The translations under genes were made by a program, and so were the position numbers. The notes beneath the pieces are model-generated. The model ran no database searches. It saw only the letters and a program-made list of their open reading frames with translations, and had not been told where the DNA came from. Source: Isoetes taiwanensis (Eukaryota; Streptophyta; Lycopodiopsida; Isoetales; Isoetaceae). Taken from it: a stretch of 64,000 nt of DNA. Positions 46,606 through 57,339 of this stretch are shown in pieces. The DNA lies in the NCBI GenBank assembly GCA_021234155.1, contig JAJEKV010000063.1, forward strand, positions 8,020,095 to 8,084,094, written 5' to 3'. Numbering within the stretch: position 1 is the stretch's first letter; each line of letters starts with the position of its first letter.

Positions 46606-47540
46606 GAAACTCGAAGGGAGATATTTACAATAGATGGTGTGGTAAGTAATGCTATATTCATGAGCAGGAGATGGGAGGCTCCTAATTATTGTGCACTTGA
46701 CCCCTGAGGTGACAAAACTAAATGGGATTAAATGTAGCTGACCTGGTCATTGTCTATATATTCTAGTATCTTTGAATCCTTACAAAATAGGAAGCTCTAG
46801 CCTCGCGCAATTGGGAGCAAGTTCTTGAAATGTTATAATCCATGCGACTTCTGGGGGAAACTTCAAAGGAATTTTGGTATTAAGTTTAGGGACAAATTGA
46901 TGGCATTGTTATTAGACTGTTGATTGAATAATTCCACTAAAATTTAATTTTAAACTTTTTATCTTGACGCTGACCTTTGTTTTTGGAGGCAGAGGCATGC
47001 TAGCTTTTACAAAGTATGGTTTACAAGAAAGGGCAAAACGCTTTTCTATAGTACTCACTAGTTTGAAAGAGGTAGTGCTATGGCCACCATAGTATTAGCT
47101 ATTTTGGAAGAGGTTGAATCAGTTCCAAACAAGTACTACATAATTTTGTCATGTAACTGCTATCACGTTGGCCGTTAGATATCGCTCTGATCCATAGATG
47201 GATCTAATATAGCTTTGTAAAATTTTTCCAATCAATAAATTTTATTTTGTTATCTTAAAGGGAAAAAAATAAGAATAATAATAATAAACAAAGACCTCCA
47301 TATTTTTGCATGTAGGTTTCTGACAATCAAACCGAAAATATTACACCACCACCATGTTTACAATGAATTTTTTTGAACGATCTACAATAACTCTTAAACA
47401 CTCATGTTTTCGTCAATGTTCCATTCAAGCATATTGTTTCTATTCACGTGTCATAATTGTGAATGATATTATTTGATAAACTACTGGAACTAAAATTCCA
47501 AACTTTCAAGTAGGTACAAATTAAAAGGAACATAAATATA

Positions 47541-48166
47541 TCACAATATACTCGCGTGCACACCAATTATGAAGAAGTATATAGGCCAAACAACAAACTT
47601 CAGGCAAAGGATGTACCAGCACAAAACAAATCCAAACCATTTGACATGCTTCATAGCCGCCTCTGTTGATACACGTTGCTCATCAGAGATGATGGGGGAA
47701 ATCCTAGACAAAACAACATCTCGCATTTCTGATTGAAGTGGAAGATGTTTCTCAGCGAAAAAGGTTTGAAAGTAATTATGCAGATGTTGCTTGAGCTTGC
47801 ATGGAGCCCACAGTGAAGCTCTCTGATGGGGCTTGTTGTGGACATAAACATTAATTAGGCCATACTTAACCCCTTGTTGCTGCCACACAATTAGGGCCCA
47901 ACGACTAAAACGATCAGCCTGGGTGAAGATGACTGGAAAGGAGGGAATCCATGCTATCACCACCCTTGCACTAGCAGAATCAGCTGATGTGATAAGGACA
48001 TTAAACCTTCGACCAATCATATCTACAAGCTTTGATATGTCTCTCTTACGACATTTGTGCTCTTAAAGACATACATACTGAGCATCCAATCTAGATAAGT
48101 AGAAGGAAATATGACTTTACTTGAGGGGTAGGAAGCTACCCCCTGAACATTCTATGAAACTAATCG
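47541..48166 (-). pseudogene. LINE endonuclease fused to linker, unit B
   Basis: Frame 48020-47541 reads MIGRRFNVLITSADSASARV through VYVHNKPHQRASLWAP, then jumps by deletion to CKLKQHLHNYFQTFFAEKH, which lies after the endonuclease in unit C. The catalytic GDLNM and SRLDRAY blocks are gone. A stop precedes MIGRRF, as in copy P1. Confidence 0.75.
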
Positions 48167-48886
48167 CATTGACCTTGTGTTGGAATCAATTCAGATGAGA
48201 TCGCTGGTGTTTCAAGGGAATTTAAGGTCGTCTCCTGGGCATTTGGTATGGCAATAATTTCATCAACCAAATGAGCCCACTGACGCGGATCAAAACAACC
48301 ACAGTAGGATGCAATAGAAGGAGCAGAGCTACATGAAGCATGAACTGAGGGCTGGAATGCAGAGGAGTTAGACCCCTTATCCGATGTTTGTGGTTGACGA
48401 AGAGCCAGTGGATGTTTTGGTGGTGGGTGGATGCCACGACGATCAATGTCCATGTACTGTCCATGATCCTCTTCAATTTGCCCTTGCGAACTCTGAATCT
48501 TAGCCAGTCTCAACATTTGGTATAAACTTGAAATTTTGTAGCTCTGGAGGAAAATATTCAATAGCAAACCAAAACGGGGCACGTAAGGCATCTGGCTTAG
48601 CTGGAAAGGATCCAGGAACATGCTGCTGATAGAGCAAGAAGTGCTTCCAAAGAGGATCAATACCTCGTTCTATGAGTTGAGCAGCTAGCTCAGGAGATTC
48701 AAACATCAAAAGAAAGCATCGTTGATCCTTTGCCACAAGCTTGATAGATTGATAAGTAGGAAGTCCTAGCTTGTGAAGGAGCCTAGATAGCCAAGATCCC
48801 ACGCGCTTCAAATCCAAGAAAGGGCCAGTGAAGTGGCAAACCATAGAACACGCAACCATGGGGGGCATGTATAACTTGGATATCAT
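48160..48886 (-). pseudogene. LINE ORF1 remnant, unit B
   Basis: Same protein as 44732-45307 but split near 48650 by a frame change (frames 48500-48886 and 48160-48660). LVAKDQRCFLLMFESPE and QIEEDHGQYMDIDRRGI are kept. Confidence 0.5.
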
Positions 48887-49433
48887 TAGACGTTATGGTC
48901 TTGGCATTGTCTTGGAAACCATGGAATGGTGTGGTATATGGTCTTATCATGCTCGAGGACGAGCATAGTTCTAGCTGGAGAGATTATAACAGACCCATAT
49001 GGGAGACTGCTCCAATAGATCTTGGTGTCCCATTTCTTGATACCACCATAAGAGGGTGGGATGGATTTCCCATAAATATCCGAATGTTTAGGGCAATTGA
49101 TTTATGCCAGGGTGGTTGAGGAAGATTACATTTGGTATCAGGGCTGGGCTCGAGTTCGAGTCTCCATGGGGGCATGTATAACTTGGTTATCGTTTGACAT
49201 ATGGCCTTGGCTTGGTTTTGAACACCATGGATGGTGTGGTCTATGGTCTTGTGATGCTTGAGGATGAGCACAGTTCTAGTGGGAGAGATTGTAACGGACC
49301 CATATGAGACCCCTCGGGTAGATCTTGGCGTGGCATTTCCTGATACCACCATAAGTGGGTGAGATGGATTTTGCATAAATATCTGGATGTTTTAGCCAAT
49401 TGGTTTAGCCCGGGGTGGTTAAGGAACATTACA
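48860..49433 (+). mobile_element. TRIM with two LTRs, in unit B
   Basis: Internal piece from 48860, LTR at 48985-49130, primer site TTTGGTATCAGGGC at 49131, internal domain with CTCGAGTTCGAGTCTCC, purine tract GTGGGAGAGAT, LTR at 49290-49433 (TG..CA). Plus-strand orientation. The last LTR borders AATAGTTATGC, the same flank as the TRIM array at 5170. Confidence 0.82.
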
Positions 49434-50698
49434 AATAGTTATGCAATGCTATTAGTGTAGTCTCTTGTCATTTATTCATCTGTGGCCTAGCAACTAGTCT
49501 TTTTATTCATATAAAGCTCATTGGAATGGTTTATGCTATTCTTATTTCGACAAGCAGTTGTGGCCTTTCAATAATACATAAATTTATTTAGCTGGCATTT
49601 ATGGATTAACTTATAGACACAATGTTGGTGCCTTCATTAGAAGGCATCTCCATGTTGATGGAACTACATGGGATATAGAGTGATAAGCTGTTTTATTTCA
49701 AAATGTTGACTTTATGTTATCTACAATTTATGCTATGCCATGTAAGGAATAATTTTGAAGCATGAGTTCTTAGTGGCTGTGATCGACGGGAGATATTTAC
49801 AATAAATGGTATGGTAAGTAATGCTATATTCATGAGCAGGAGATGGGAGGCTCCTGATTATTGTGCACTTGACCCCTGAGGTGACAAGACTAAATGGGAT
49901 TAGATGTAGATGACATGTTCTTTGTCTATGTACTCTAGTGTCTTTGAATCCTTACATAATAGGAAGCTCTGGCCTTGCACAATTGGGAGCAAGTTCTTGA
50001 AATGTTATAATCCATGCGACTTCTGGGGGGGAAACTTCAAGGGAATTTTGCTATTCAACTTAGGAGCAAATTGATGGCATTCTTATCGGACTGTTTATTG
50101 AAGAATTCCACTAAAGTTTAATTTTAAAATTTTTATCTTGACGATGACCTTTGTTTTTAGAGTCAGAGGGATGCTAGCTTCTACAAAGTATGGCTTACAA
50201 GAAATTGCAGAACCCTTTTCCATAGTGCTTACTAGTTTGAAAGAGGTAGTGCTATGGCTCCCATAGTATTAGCTATTTGGAAAGAGGTTGAATCAGTTTC
50301 AACCAAGCACTCCATAATTTTGTCATGTAACTGCTATCATGTTGGCCGCTAGATATCACTTTGATCCATAGATGGATCTAGTATAGCTTTGTAAAAATTT
50401 TCCAATCAATAAAGTTTATTTTGTTACCTTAAGGAAAATAATAATAATAATGACGATAATAATAAAAAAATACCTCCATATTTTTTCATGTAGGTTCCTA
50501 ACAATCAAGCTGAATATATTACACCACCACCATGTTTACAATGAAATTCTTTGAATGATCTGCAACTACTCTTGAACACTCATGTTTTCGTCAATATTCC
50601 ATTCAAACATATTGTTTCTATTTAAGTGTCATAATTGCAAACGATATTATTCGATAAACAACTGGGACTAAAATTCCAAACTTTCAAGTAGGTACAAA

Positions 50699-51121
50699 TT
50701 AAAAGGAACACAAATATATCACAATATACTCGCGTGCACACCAACTATGAAGAAGCACATAGGCCAAACAACAAACTTCAGGCAAAGGATGTACCAGCAC
50801 AAAACAAATCCAAACCATTTGACACGTATCAAAGCTGCCAAAGATGATGGAGGAAATCTTAGACAAAACAGCATCTCGCATTTCTGATTGAAGGGGAAGA
50901 TGTTTCTCAGCGAAAAAAGTCTGAACGTGGTTATGCAGATGTTGCTTGAGCTCCATTGGCTCTATTAGCACCGAGCCATCTGGCAAAAGCAGTGAGGACA
51001 TGGTTGATGTCATGCGACGTCTTTTAGCCGTACGAGAAAAGAAGCTTGTACAACAGTCTCCATCATGAAACCACTGCAGACCTGCTTTTGTCTTTGTCTG
51101 CTGGATTTGCTCCTCCTCCAA
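50699..51121 (-). pseudogene. LINE endonuclease-RT linker with RT deleted, unit C
   Basis: QQTKTKAGLQWFHDGDCCTS and SSLLLPDGSVLIEPMELKQH match the linker that precedes RT in plant L1-like LINEs (WxxDGDxNTxFF). Immediately after SKISSIIFGS it jumps to QMVWICFVLVHPLPEVC, the 3' end. The catalytic RT (F/YxDD region) is absent. The same 3' junction is present in all copies. Confidence 0.7.
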
Positions 51122-51130
51122 TGCTTGGGT

Positions 51131-52142
51131 CTATGCCATAATATCTCGATCATGAACATCTAGAAGAAGTCCCTGTCGAGAATGGAGCAGATCCTGATAC
51201 AAGGTGTCCAATAAAGTGTGGCCTGCTGCTGCGGACTCTCGGCCCCACTGTTTGTCATAACCTTTGACTGCTGCAATTGCATCCACTATGTCAGCCATGC
51301 CTCGATGTTGGTTGAATGTATTTATCCAAGTGTTCTTGCAGCCTTCCTGAAAGTCAGCATCCTTCAAGAACTTTACATTCAAGCGAAAATATGAACGTCC
51401 AGGCTGTCACTGCTGTAAAGGCTCGTCGAAAAGGAATTGCAGATGGTGGTCTGAAACTGAGTTATCTCTCAGACAGAACCGGAAGAGACCTGAAAGTGCC
51501 ACAGCTGCATCTGCATTTCGGTAAGCTCTATCCAATCGAGAGCTTGCGTGATCCCCACCAATCTGACCATTGCACCAAGTAAAAGCACCATCACCATCAA
51601 TCTCCGAGAGGTTACAGTCATAATAGATGGAGCCACTGCTGGCGTTCAAAACCAAACACCACTGTAGAGGTATCCCCCAACCGATCGGACTCCATTTCCA
51701 CCATATTAATCCCACCATATTAAGATCTCCAACAAGAAGCCATGAAATGTCACAGCCCAAGCTAAGCATCTTTTTTCGCATAGAGGCCCACAATGAAGCT
51801 CTCTGATGGGGCCTGTTGTGGATGTAAACAATAATTAAACCATACTTAACCCAATGTTCCTGCCACACAATGAGGGCCTAACGACTAAAACGATCATCCT
51901 GGGTGAGAATGACTGGCAAGGAAGGAATCTATGCTATCACCACCCCTGCACTAGCAGAATCAGCTGCTGCGATAAGGACATTGATCCTTCGACCAATCAC
52001 ATCTGCAGGCTTTGATACGTCTCCCTTGTGACACTTGTGCTCTTGAAGATATACAAACTGCGCAGATAAGTAGACGGAAATATGACTTCGCTTGAGGGGG
52101 GAGGAGGTTACCCACCTGAACATTCCATGAAACTAACTGCAT
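51131..52142 (-). pseudogene. LINE endonuclease, longest copy (unit C)
   Basis: Frames 52123-51929 (start MQLVSWNVQ near 52142, then KPADVIGRRINVLIA), 51868-51407 (VKYGLIIVYIHNRPHQRASL, LLVGDLNM, AFTWCNGQIGG, SSRLDRAYRNADAAVALSG) and 51382-51131 (VKFLKDADFQEGCKNTW) together cover the whole EEP domain. Frame changes near 52110, 51890 and 51395 and a short duplication after GDLNMV (repeating an IWWKW-type reading) inactivate it. Confidence 0.8.
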
Positions 52143-52489
52143 TAATCTTGTGATGGGATCAATTCAGATGAGACCGTTGATGTCTCAAGGGAATTTGAGG
52201 TTGTCTTCTGGGCATCTGATATGGCAGTAACATCATCAACCAAATCAACCCACTGAAGCGGATCAAAGCGACCACAATGGGATGCAATGGAAGGAGCAGA
52301 GCTATATGCAGCAAGAAATGAGGGCTGGGATGCAGAGGAGTTAGATCCCTTAGCCGATTTTCGTGGTTGGCGAACTGTCGGTGGATGTTTTGGTGGTGGG
52401 TGGATGCCACGTCGATCAACGCCCATGTACTGTCCATGAGCCTCTTCAATTTTCTCTTGCAATGTCTGAATCTCAGCCAGTCTTAACAT
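52142..52489 (-). pseudogene. LINE ORF1 C-terminal remnant, unit C
   Basis: Open frame of 115 codons with MLRLAEIQTLQEKIEEAHGQ and SSAPSIASHCGRFDPLQW, aligned with the C-terminal half of the ORF1 of units A and B. The N-terminal half is missing. Confidence 0.5.
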
Positions 52490-52593
52490 TTAGTATTAAT
52501 ACAAAGGTGGGGTAAAACCATTAAAACGAAGTTGTATTCTTGTTTTTTCATCTAAGCCTCATAACAAAGGTTGGAGTTTGAAAATTAACGTAT

Positions 52594-53040
52594 TTGTCTA
52601 GGCAAATTCATGTTATCATTAAGAATTTAAGTACCTTGTTAGGGTGTAAGTTAAGTTTTATGTATATTTTAATGTTGGTGTTGTTAAATGTGCAGTGCAA
52701 GATGGTTAACAGAAAGGACACTGAAAAGGGGAAGGAGAAACTTGTTTCAGCTAAGATGTTATCAAAAATATTGTCAATGTTAACGGAGGAACAAAAGGAT
52801 GCAGTGGCACGTGAACTATCAAATGGAGGCGCATCATCATCGAAGAAATCCAAGAGAAGGAGAAGGTCGTCCGTTGGTAGTGGTACTTCCAAGGCACAAG
52901 AGAATTCACGTGTAGAAGGTAGCGAATCGATGGCATCGGGAAACTCTCGTACTATGAGCTTTAAGAAGTTGGAGGACACTGAGGTATATTGTACATCAAT
53001 TTTAATTGTTTTGAGTGTTTGTTCCTATCTCGTTGATTAA
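52594..53040 (+). pseudogene. Lys/Arg-rich exon of unknown gene
   Basis: An open frame in which the core DTEKGKEKLVSAKMLSKILS..LTEEQKDAVARELSNGG is followed by a basic SSKKSKRRRRSS cluster (a probable nuclear localisation signal) and Ser-rich sequence. TGCAG just before it and GAG|GTATAT at 52984 suggest an exon of about 52696-52983. The parent gene is not recognised. It lies just upstream of BUB3 fragments and may have been captured together with them. Confidence 0.4.
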
Positions 53041-53511
53041 TATAATGTTTTTGGGTTGCTCCTAGGGGGCAACCCCTTGCTTGTGTAGGTTTTCAACATA
53101 TTCTTGATATATGCCAGCATATTCCTAGAATATGCGGAAAATTGCTACAAACTTGCTACTGGCAGTCACTCCTATTGTTGGGGGCGTTGTTCGAACTGTC
53201 TAACCGGCTGTGTGTTTCTACAAGTGTTTGTTTTTGGGTCGCCAAGCTGCTGAGGATGAATCGCACATGGTTTTCTCAAAAAGAAAGATCAGGCAAGTAT
53301 TGATCGTTGGAGCAGGAACGCAGATTTTTAAAGCAGCGTATTGCAAGTAGAAACCACAAGCTTTCATGTTGGATTCACCATTTTCAGAGATCATCAACTC
53401 GGATTTTTTGAAAAATAAGATCCTATCTTCACGGAGGCCAAACATCAATCCGAGCTTTGTCCATGGATTAATATATCTCGAAAGCCAAGCCCAGTTCGGA
53501 TGGCCATTGAT

Positions 53512-54045
53512 AGAAAGAAAAAGGATATTTTAGGCACCCATAATGAAGCCGTTCGTTGTGTTGAATATTCACATCTTACAGGTACTTAACTGCTTGTCAA
53601 CATTATTAACTGTAATTATTCTGTAACAGAATTCTGAAGGAGACATTTTTGTGATTCTAGGGCAAGTTGTTACAGGGAGTTGGGATAAAACTTTAAAATG
53701 TTGGGATCCGCGTGCTACAAGCATGTAGGAAAAGGCATTAGTTGGTACATATGCGCAGCCCGAGCGTGTATATTCAATGTCACTTGTTGGTTATCGTTTA
53801 AGCAATAGCTGGTAGGCACATCAATGTGTATGATCTCAGAAATATGTCACAGCCAGAGTAGCAAAGAGAGTCCTCTCTCAAGTATCAGACTAGATGTGTA
53901 TGTTGCTATCCAAATGGGAAAGGTATGATTGTTGCATTTTCCCTGAGGATTCATAGGAGCACAAACTTTTCAAGAGGCTTAGAGAACTGATTATAAAATC
54001 ACTTTGATTTTGATAGGTTATGCTCTAATTGTTGGAAGGATAAAA
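53512..54045 (+). pseudogene. BUB3: BUB3 (WD40 spindle-checkpoint protein) fragment with introns
   Basis: 53530-53581 encodes ILGTHNEAVRCVEYSHLTG and ends at a GT donor. After an intron with a TTCTAG acceptor, 53661-53930 encodes [54 protein letters not shown] and SSLKYQTRCVCCYPNGKG. A short piece GYALIV follows an AG at 54014. These are consecutive WD40 blades of BUB3, which binds kinetochores and BUB1/BUBR1. Two stops (after ATSM and SQPE) and a one-base shift near 53800 kill it. Kept introns rule out a processed pseudogene. N-terminal and C-terminal blades are missing. Confidence 0.85.
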
Positions 54046-54047
54046 GA

Positions 54048-54765
54048 GTGCAGTGGCTAACTAGATGGAATGTCCAGGAGCACATGTGCATCCAGGTAGA
54101 AACAGAGGCAGATCGTGACAGCCTGAGATGTTACCTTGATGCTTGTTTCTCCAGCAAGCTTTGGGATTCCAGGGCCCTGGAGCAAGTCAAAACAGCACAT
54201 TACAAGCATCACATAAATCCCACATTAGAACGAGGCCCACAGCGCTACCTACGTTCACATCTCAGCATGAAAAAAGCGCAGCATATCGCCTCCATTCGCC
54301 AGGTGCCCACCATCTCCTGGATTGAGACAGTCGATGGATTGGGGAGCCACGTCGATAGGGTTTGTCGGTCTTGCGGGCGAGAGCTGTTGAGGATGAGTGT
54401 CACACTTTCCAGAGCTGCCCAGCATATGATCAGATTCGGACACGCTATGCTCAGTTGATTAGACCCGATGAGCCGCTACACATGATACTGGGCACGACTT
54501 CGGTGCACTCACTCGGATCATACATTCAGGAAGTACTGGACTTGAGGGCTCAGATATGCCCCCAGTCAACCATTTAATTGTTGTCAGCAGTCTTATTGCT
54601 GCCACGGTTTTTCCCTCGAAAACCCTTCTGGCTGGGGTTTTAATCCGAAAGCGAAGAATGTGATGGCCGCGCTTTTGTATTGGGTCCCATAGACCGATTG
54701 GTCTCCGTGGACGATAAAAACAATTCTATTCTATTCTATTCTATTCTATTCTATTCTTAGTTCGG
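54048..54765 (+). mobile_element. LINE 3' end with zinc motif and (TTCTA)n tail
   Basis: Frame 54048-54458 ends in DRVCRSCGREL; a shift near 54385 continues VEDECHTFQSCPAYDQIRTR (54362-54577). Together they give C-x-x-C, H and C of the Cys/His motif after RT in one LINE clade (CxxCxxxxEDExHxxxxCPxY). The 3' UTR has the TTTTTCCCTCGAAAACCC/GGGGTTTTAATCC core and ends in CGATAAAA plus five TTCTA repeats (54728-54757). 5' truncated: no RT core. Confidence 0.7.
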
Positions 54766-55737
54766 TGGAAGGACATGTGGCAATGGAGTTTTACATGGGC
54801 AAATCAAGAAGTAAGTTTACATGGCTGCAAGACAACAAGTGTTGTTTTATGTAATGTTTTTTGATTTATATCATCTAGGATATCTAACAACCTAATTTTA
54901 GTTCTTGTTTGTGAATCCATGTTTATGCACCTAAACAAAGGCAAATATCCACAAGTACCAAGGCAAGATTCTGCATCTTTGTAAAAATCAAGGATACAGC
55001 TTAGTTCCAATGGTATTAATACCTAAACAAAAAAGCAACAAAACAGTTTCAATGGTTTGATCCCAAAATTTAGGAATATGATTCAGTGTTACTGTAGCAC
55101 AGTCGAGAACAAATACACGCTTTTAGATTCATTTAAGCTTCACCGAACATGCTTCTTCTTGGTCGAATTGCGTCCTGCAATCGATTTAAATCATCTGTAG
55201 CCCAATCCCATGGGCAAAGCTTCTGACTCCATAAACTGCAATGATTACATAGAATGGCAATGGAGCTCGGAGTTTAAGACAGCCAAGTCAAGCCTCTGTC
55301 TAACCAACTCTTCACGACTCCTATGGCCACATTATGCTTACAAAATGTTCTAAAAGAATTAACCCCTCTCCAGTGCCATATAACTAGAAGTTCAAAGACC
55401 ACAATTGGTTTTGAGCGAACCTGGTGCATTAGCACCTTCTCTAAGCTGTAACAGTAGCGTAGCCATGGCTTACCAAATGGTCCACATAGATTTCGGCTAT
55501 TAACTTGTTTGTTTGCCTCCTAACAACTTTACTGATATGCTATGATCTTTCTATTTGAATCAACTCATTTATTTAATACAGATTTAAAATCCTGCTTATC
55601 CTGCAACTGAATAGTATCTGGAACCAAACTAATTGTCATCTTCACAAGATAGATGTGGCATAAACCATGTACTCAACAGGTTACTGTAAGATAGTTCAGG
55701 CAACCTATTAATTCCCTTCAAATGTTAATGTAGATTT
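54766..55737. other. Intergenic stretch without recognised gene
   Basis: AT-rich, with stops in all frames and no frame above 68 codons. Nothing recognised. Confidence 0.6.
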
Positions 55738-55912
55738 CACGCCCCATCGACGGATAAGGAGGCGCCACGTGGCTTGACCTCGGCCGTCCGTGGGCAATGG
55801 CCTCTCAAAAGCTCCCAAGTTTGGTGGACAAAATTTTTTCGGTTTACCACGGACTTGAACCCTGGACATTGCCCCCCAAACCCCCCACCCTTACCACTAG
55901 ACTAACCAGTCT
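55738..55912 (-). mobile_element. tRNA-derived SINE, copy 1
   Basis: Read on the minus strand, TTAGTCTAGTGGTAAGG (A-box-like) is followed about 40 bases later by GGGTTCAAGTCC (B box), the internal RNA polymerase III promoter of tRNA genes. Between the boxes lies a G-rich run. The body contains CTTGGGAGCTTTTGAGAGGCC and GCCACGTGGCGCCTCC. Related copies are at 62154-62330 and 62599-62775, and a head-only copy is at 57219-57285. No coding capacity. Confidence 0.75.
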
Positions 55913-56028
55913 TTTCTTGAAAGAATAGGAAGTCCATGCTTAGTTAAGGCTGGGGCAATGGAAATTCCTTTGGTTAATTAAGAGCCTTGATGATCCTAGA
56001 ACCTTCTAGAGTTCTAGAATGAAGCTAG

Positions 56029-57130
56029 AGAGAGAAGAGGGCAAGATAGAGGGGGAGAGAAATGGGAGAGAGAGAGAGAGAGAAATAGAGAAGAGAGAGA
56101 AAGATAGAGAGAGAGGGGAGAAATAGAGAAGAGACAGAAAGATAGAGAGAGAGGGGAGAAATAGAGAGAGAGGAGAGAGAAGAGAGAAAGGGAGGAGGGA
56201 AGAGAGAGGGGAGAGAGAGGGAAAAGAAGAGAGATGAGAGAGAGAGGAGAGAGAGAGGGAGAGAGAGAGAGGGAGAGAGAAGAGAGAGAGAGGAGAGAGA
56301 AGAGAGAGGGAAGAGGGAGAGAAGAGAGAGAGAAAAATAGAGAGTAGAGAGAAAGATAGAGAGAGAGAGAGGAAGGTTTCTTGAGAGAGAAGAGAGAGAA
56401 GAAAGATGGAAGAGAGGAGAGAGAGAGGGGAAAGAAGAGAGGTGAGAGAGAATAGAGACATGAGGGAGAGGAGAGAGAGAGAGAGAAACAAAGAATAGAG
56501 GCAGAGGGAGAGGGGAGAGAGAAGAGAGAGAGAAACAAAGAGAGAGGAGAGAGAAATAGAGGAGGGAGGAGAGACAAGAGAGAGAAGAAAGAGGGAAGAG
56601 AGAGGAGAGAGAGAGGGGAAAGAAGAGAGATGATAGAGAGAGAGGAGAGAGAAGAGTGAAAGGGGAGAAGAGGAGAGAGGAGAGAGAGGAGAGAGGGAAG
56701 AGAGAGGAGAGAAAGAGAGGAGAGAGAAGAGAGAGGAGAGAGAGAGAAGAGAGGGAAGAGAGATAGAAAAGAGGATTGAAAGAGAGGAGAGAGAAGAGAG
56801 AAAGGAGAGAGAAAGGAGAGAGGGAAGAGAGAGGAGAGAAGAGAGAGGAGGGAGAAGAGAGAGAAGAGAGAGGAAAGAGAGAGAGAGAGAGGAGAGAGAG
56901 AGGAGAGAGAAGAGAGAAAGGGGAGAGGGAAGAGAGAGGAAAGAGAGAGAAAAAGATAGAGAGAGAGGGGAGTAATAGAGAGAGAGAGGAGAAATAGAGG
57001 GGGAGGAGAGAGATAGGAGAAGAGAAGGAAAAAGGGGAGAGAGAGAGAGGAGGGAGAGATAGAGGGGAGAAGAGAGAGAAGATAGCAAGGGGGAGATGAG
57101 GGAAGAGAGAAGAGAGAGAGAGATGAGAGA
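56029..57130. repeat. GA-rich (polypurine) array 1
   Basis: About 1.1 kb of nearly pure purine, GAGAGA mixed with GGGA and GAAA, on the plus strand. The long Ser/Leu/Pro frames on the minus strand (380 and 397 codons) are translations of CT repeats. Mirror-symmetric purine tracts of this kind can form triplex DNA and can bind GAGA-binding BPC proteins in plants. Confidence 0.95.
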
Positions 57131-57218
57131 AAAGGGATTAGGCAACAACCAGTATACCAGCCCCAGTGTACATGGAAGCCAATTTTTACTGGTGCATACT
57201 CACACAATTATTGTGGAG

Positions 57219-57285
57219 CAGGACTTGAACCCTGGACATTGCCCCCCAAACCCCCCACCCTTACCACTAGACCAAGCATTGGTTT
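57219..57285 (-). mobile_element. tRNA-derived SINE, head-only copy
   Basis: Only the promoter part is kept: the reverse of GGACTTGAACCC to CCACTAGACCAAGC. It borders unrelated sequence ending in GTGGAGCA. Confidence 0.6.
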
Positions 57286-57339
57286 CTTGAAAAAAAATGG
57301 AAGTTCACATATAGTTAAGGGTGAGGGCCAAATAATTCA

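Larger units (their letters stand above)
43497..47268 (-). mobile_element. LINE-derived unit, copy A
   Basis: Minus-strand unit: 5' segment at 47268-45770 (with a TRIM inserted at 46093-46605), partial TRIM at 45310-45765, ORF1 at 45307-44732, broken endonuclease at 44621-44158, linker at 44069-43700, 3' UTR to 43497. The RT domain is absent. The endonuclease lacks its middle (the frame jumps from TDSASAER to MGAAQASRFDRAY). Confidence 0.75.
47290..50437 (-). mobile_element. LINE-derived unit, copy B
   Basis: Minus-strand unit directly next to copy A, separated by a short AAT-type tail. 5' segment 50437-49440, TRIM 49433-48860, ORF1 48886-48160, endonuclease start 48166-47800, linker and 3' UTR to 47290. 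The RT is missing. Confidence 0.75.
50468..52497 (-). mobile_element. LINE-derived unit, copy C
   Basis: Third minus-strand copy in tandem. It keeps the most complete endonuclease and linker but is cut off within ORF1 at 52497, so it lacks the TRIM and the 5' segment. Confidence 0.75.

Noticed and set aside
54728-54765. Short direct repeats (TTCTA)n as a possible CRISPR-like or telomere-like array
   Set aside because: It is the tail of an LINE: it follows the CGATAAAA end module and has no spacers.
56006-57207. Two minus-strand frames of 380 and 397 codons rich in Ser, Leu and Pro
   Set aside because: They overlap in different frames over the same GA/CT array and contain only repeats of SL, SP and F. 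A CT repeat is open in several frames by composition.
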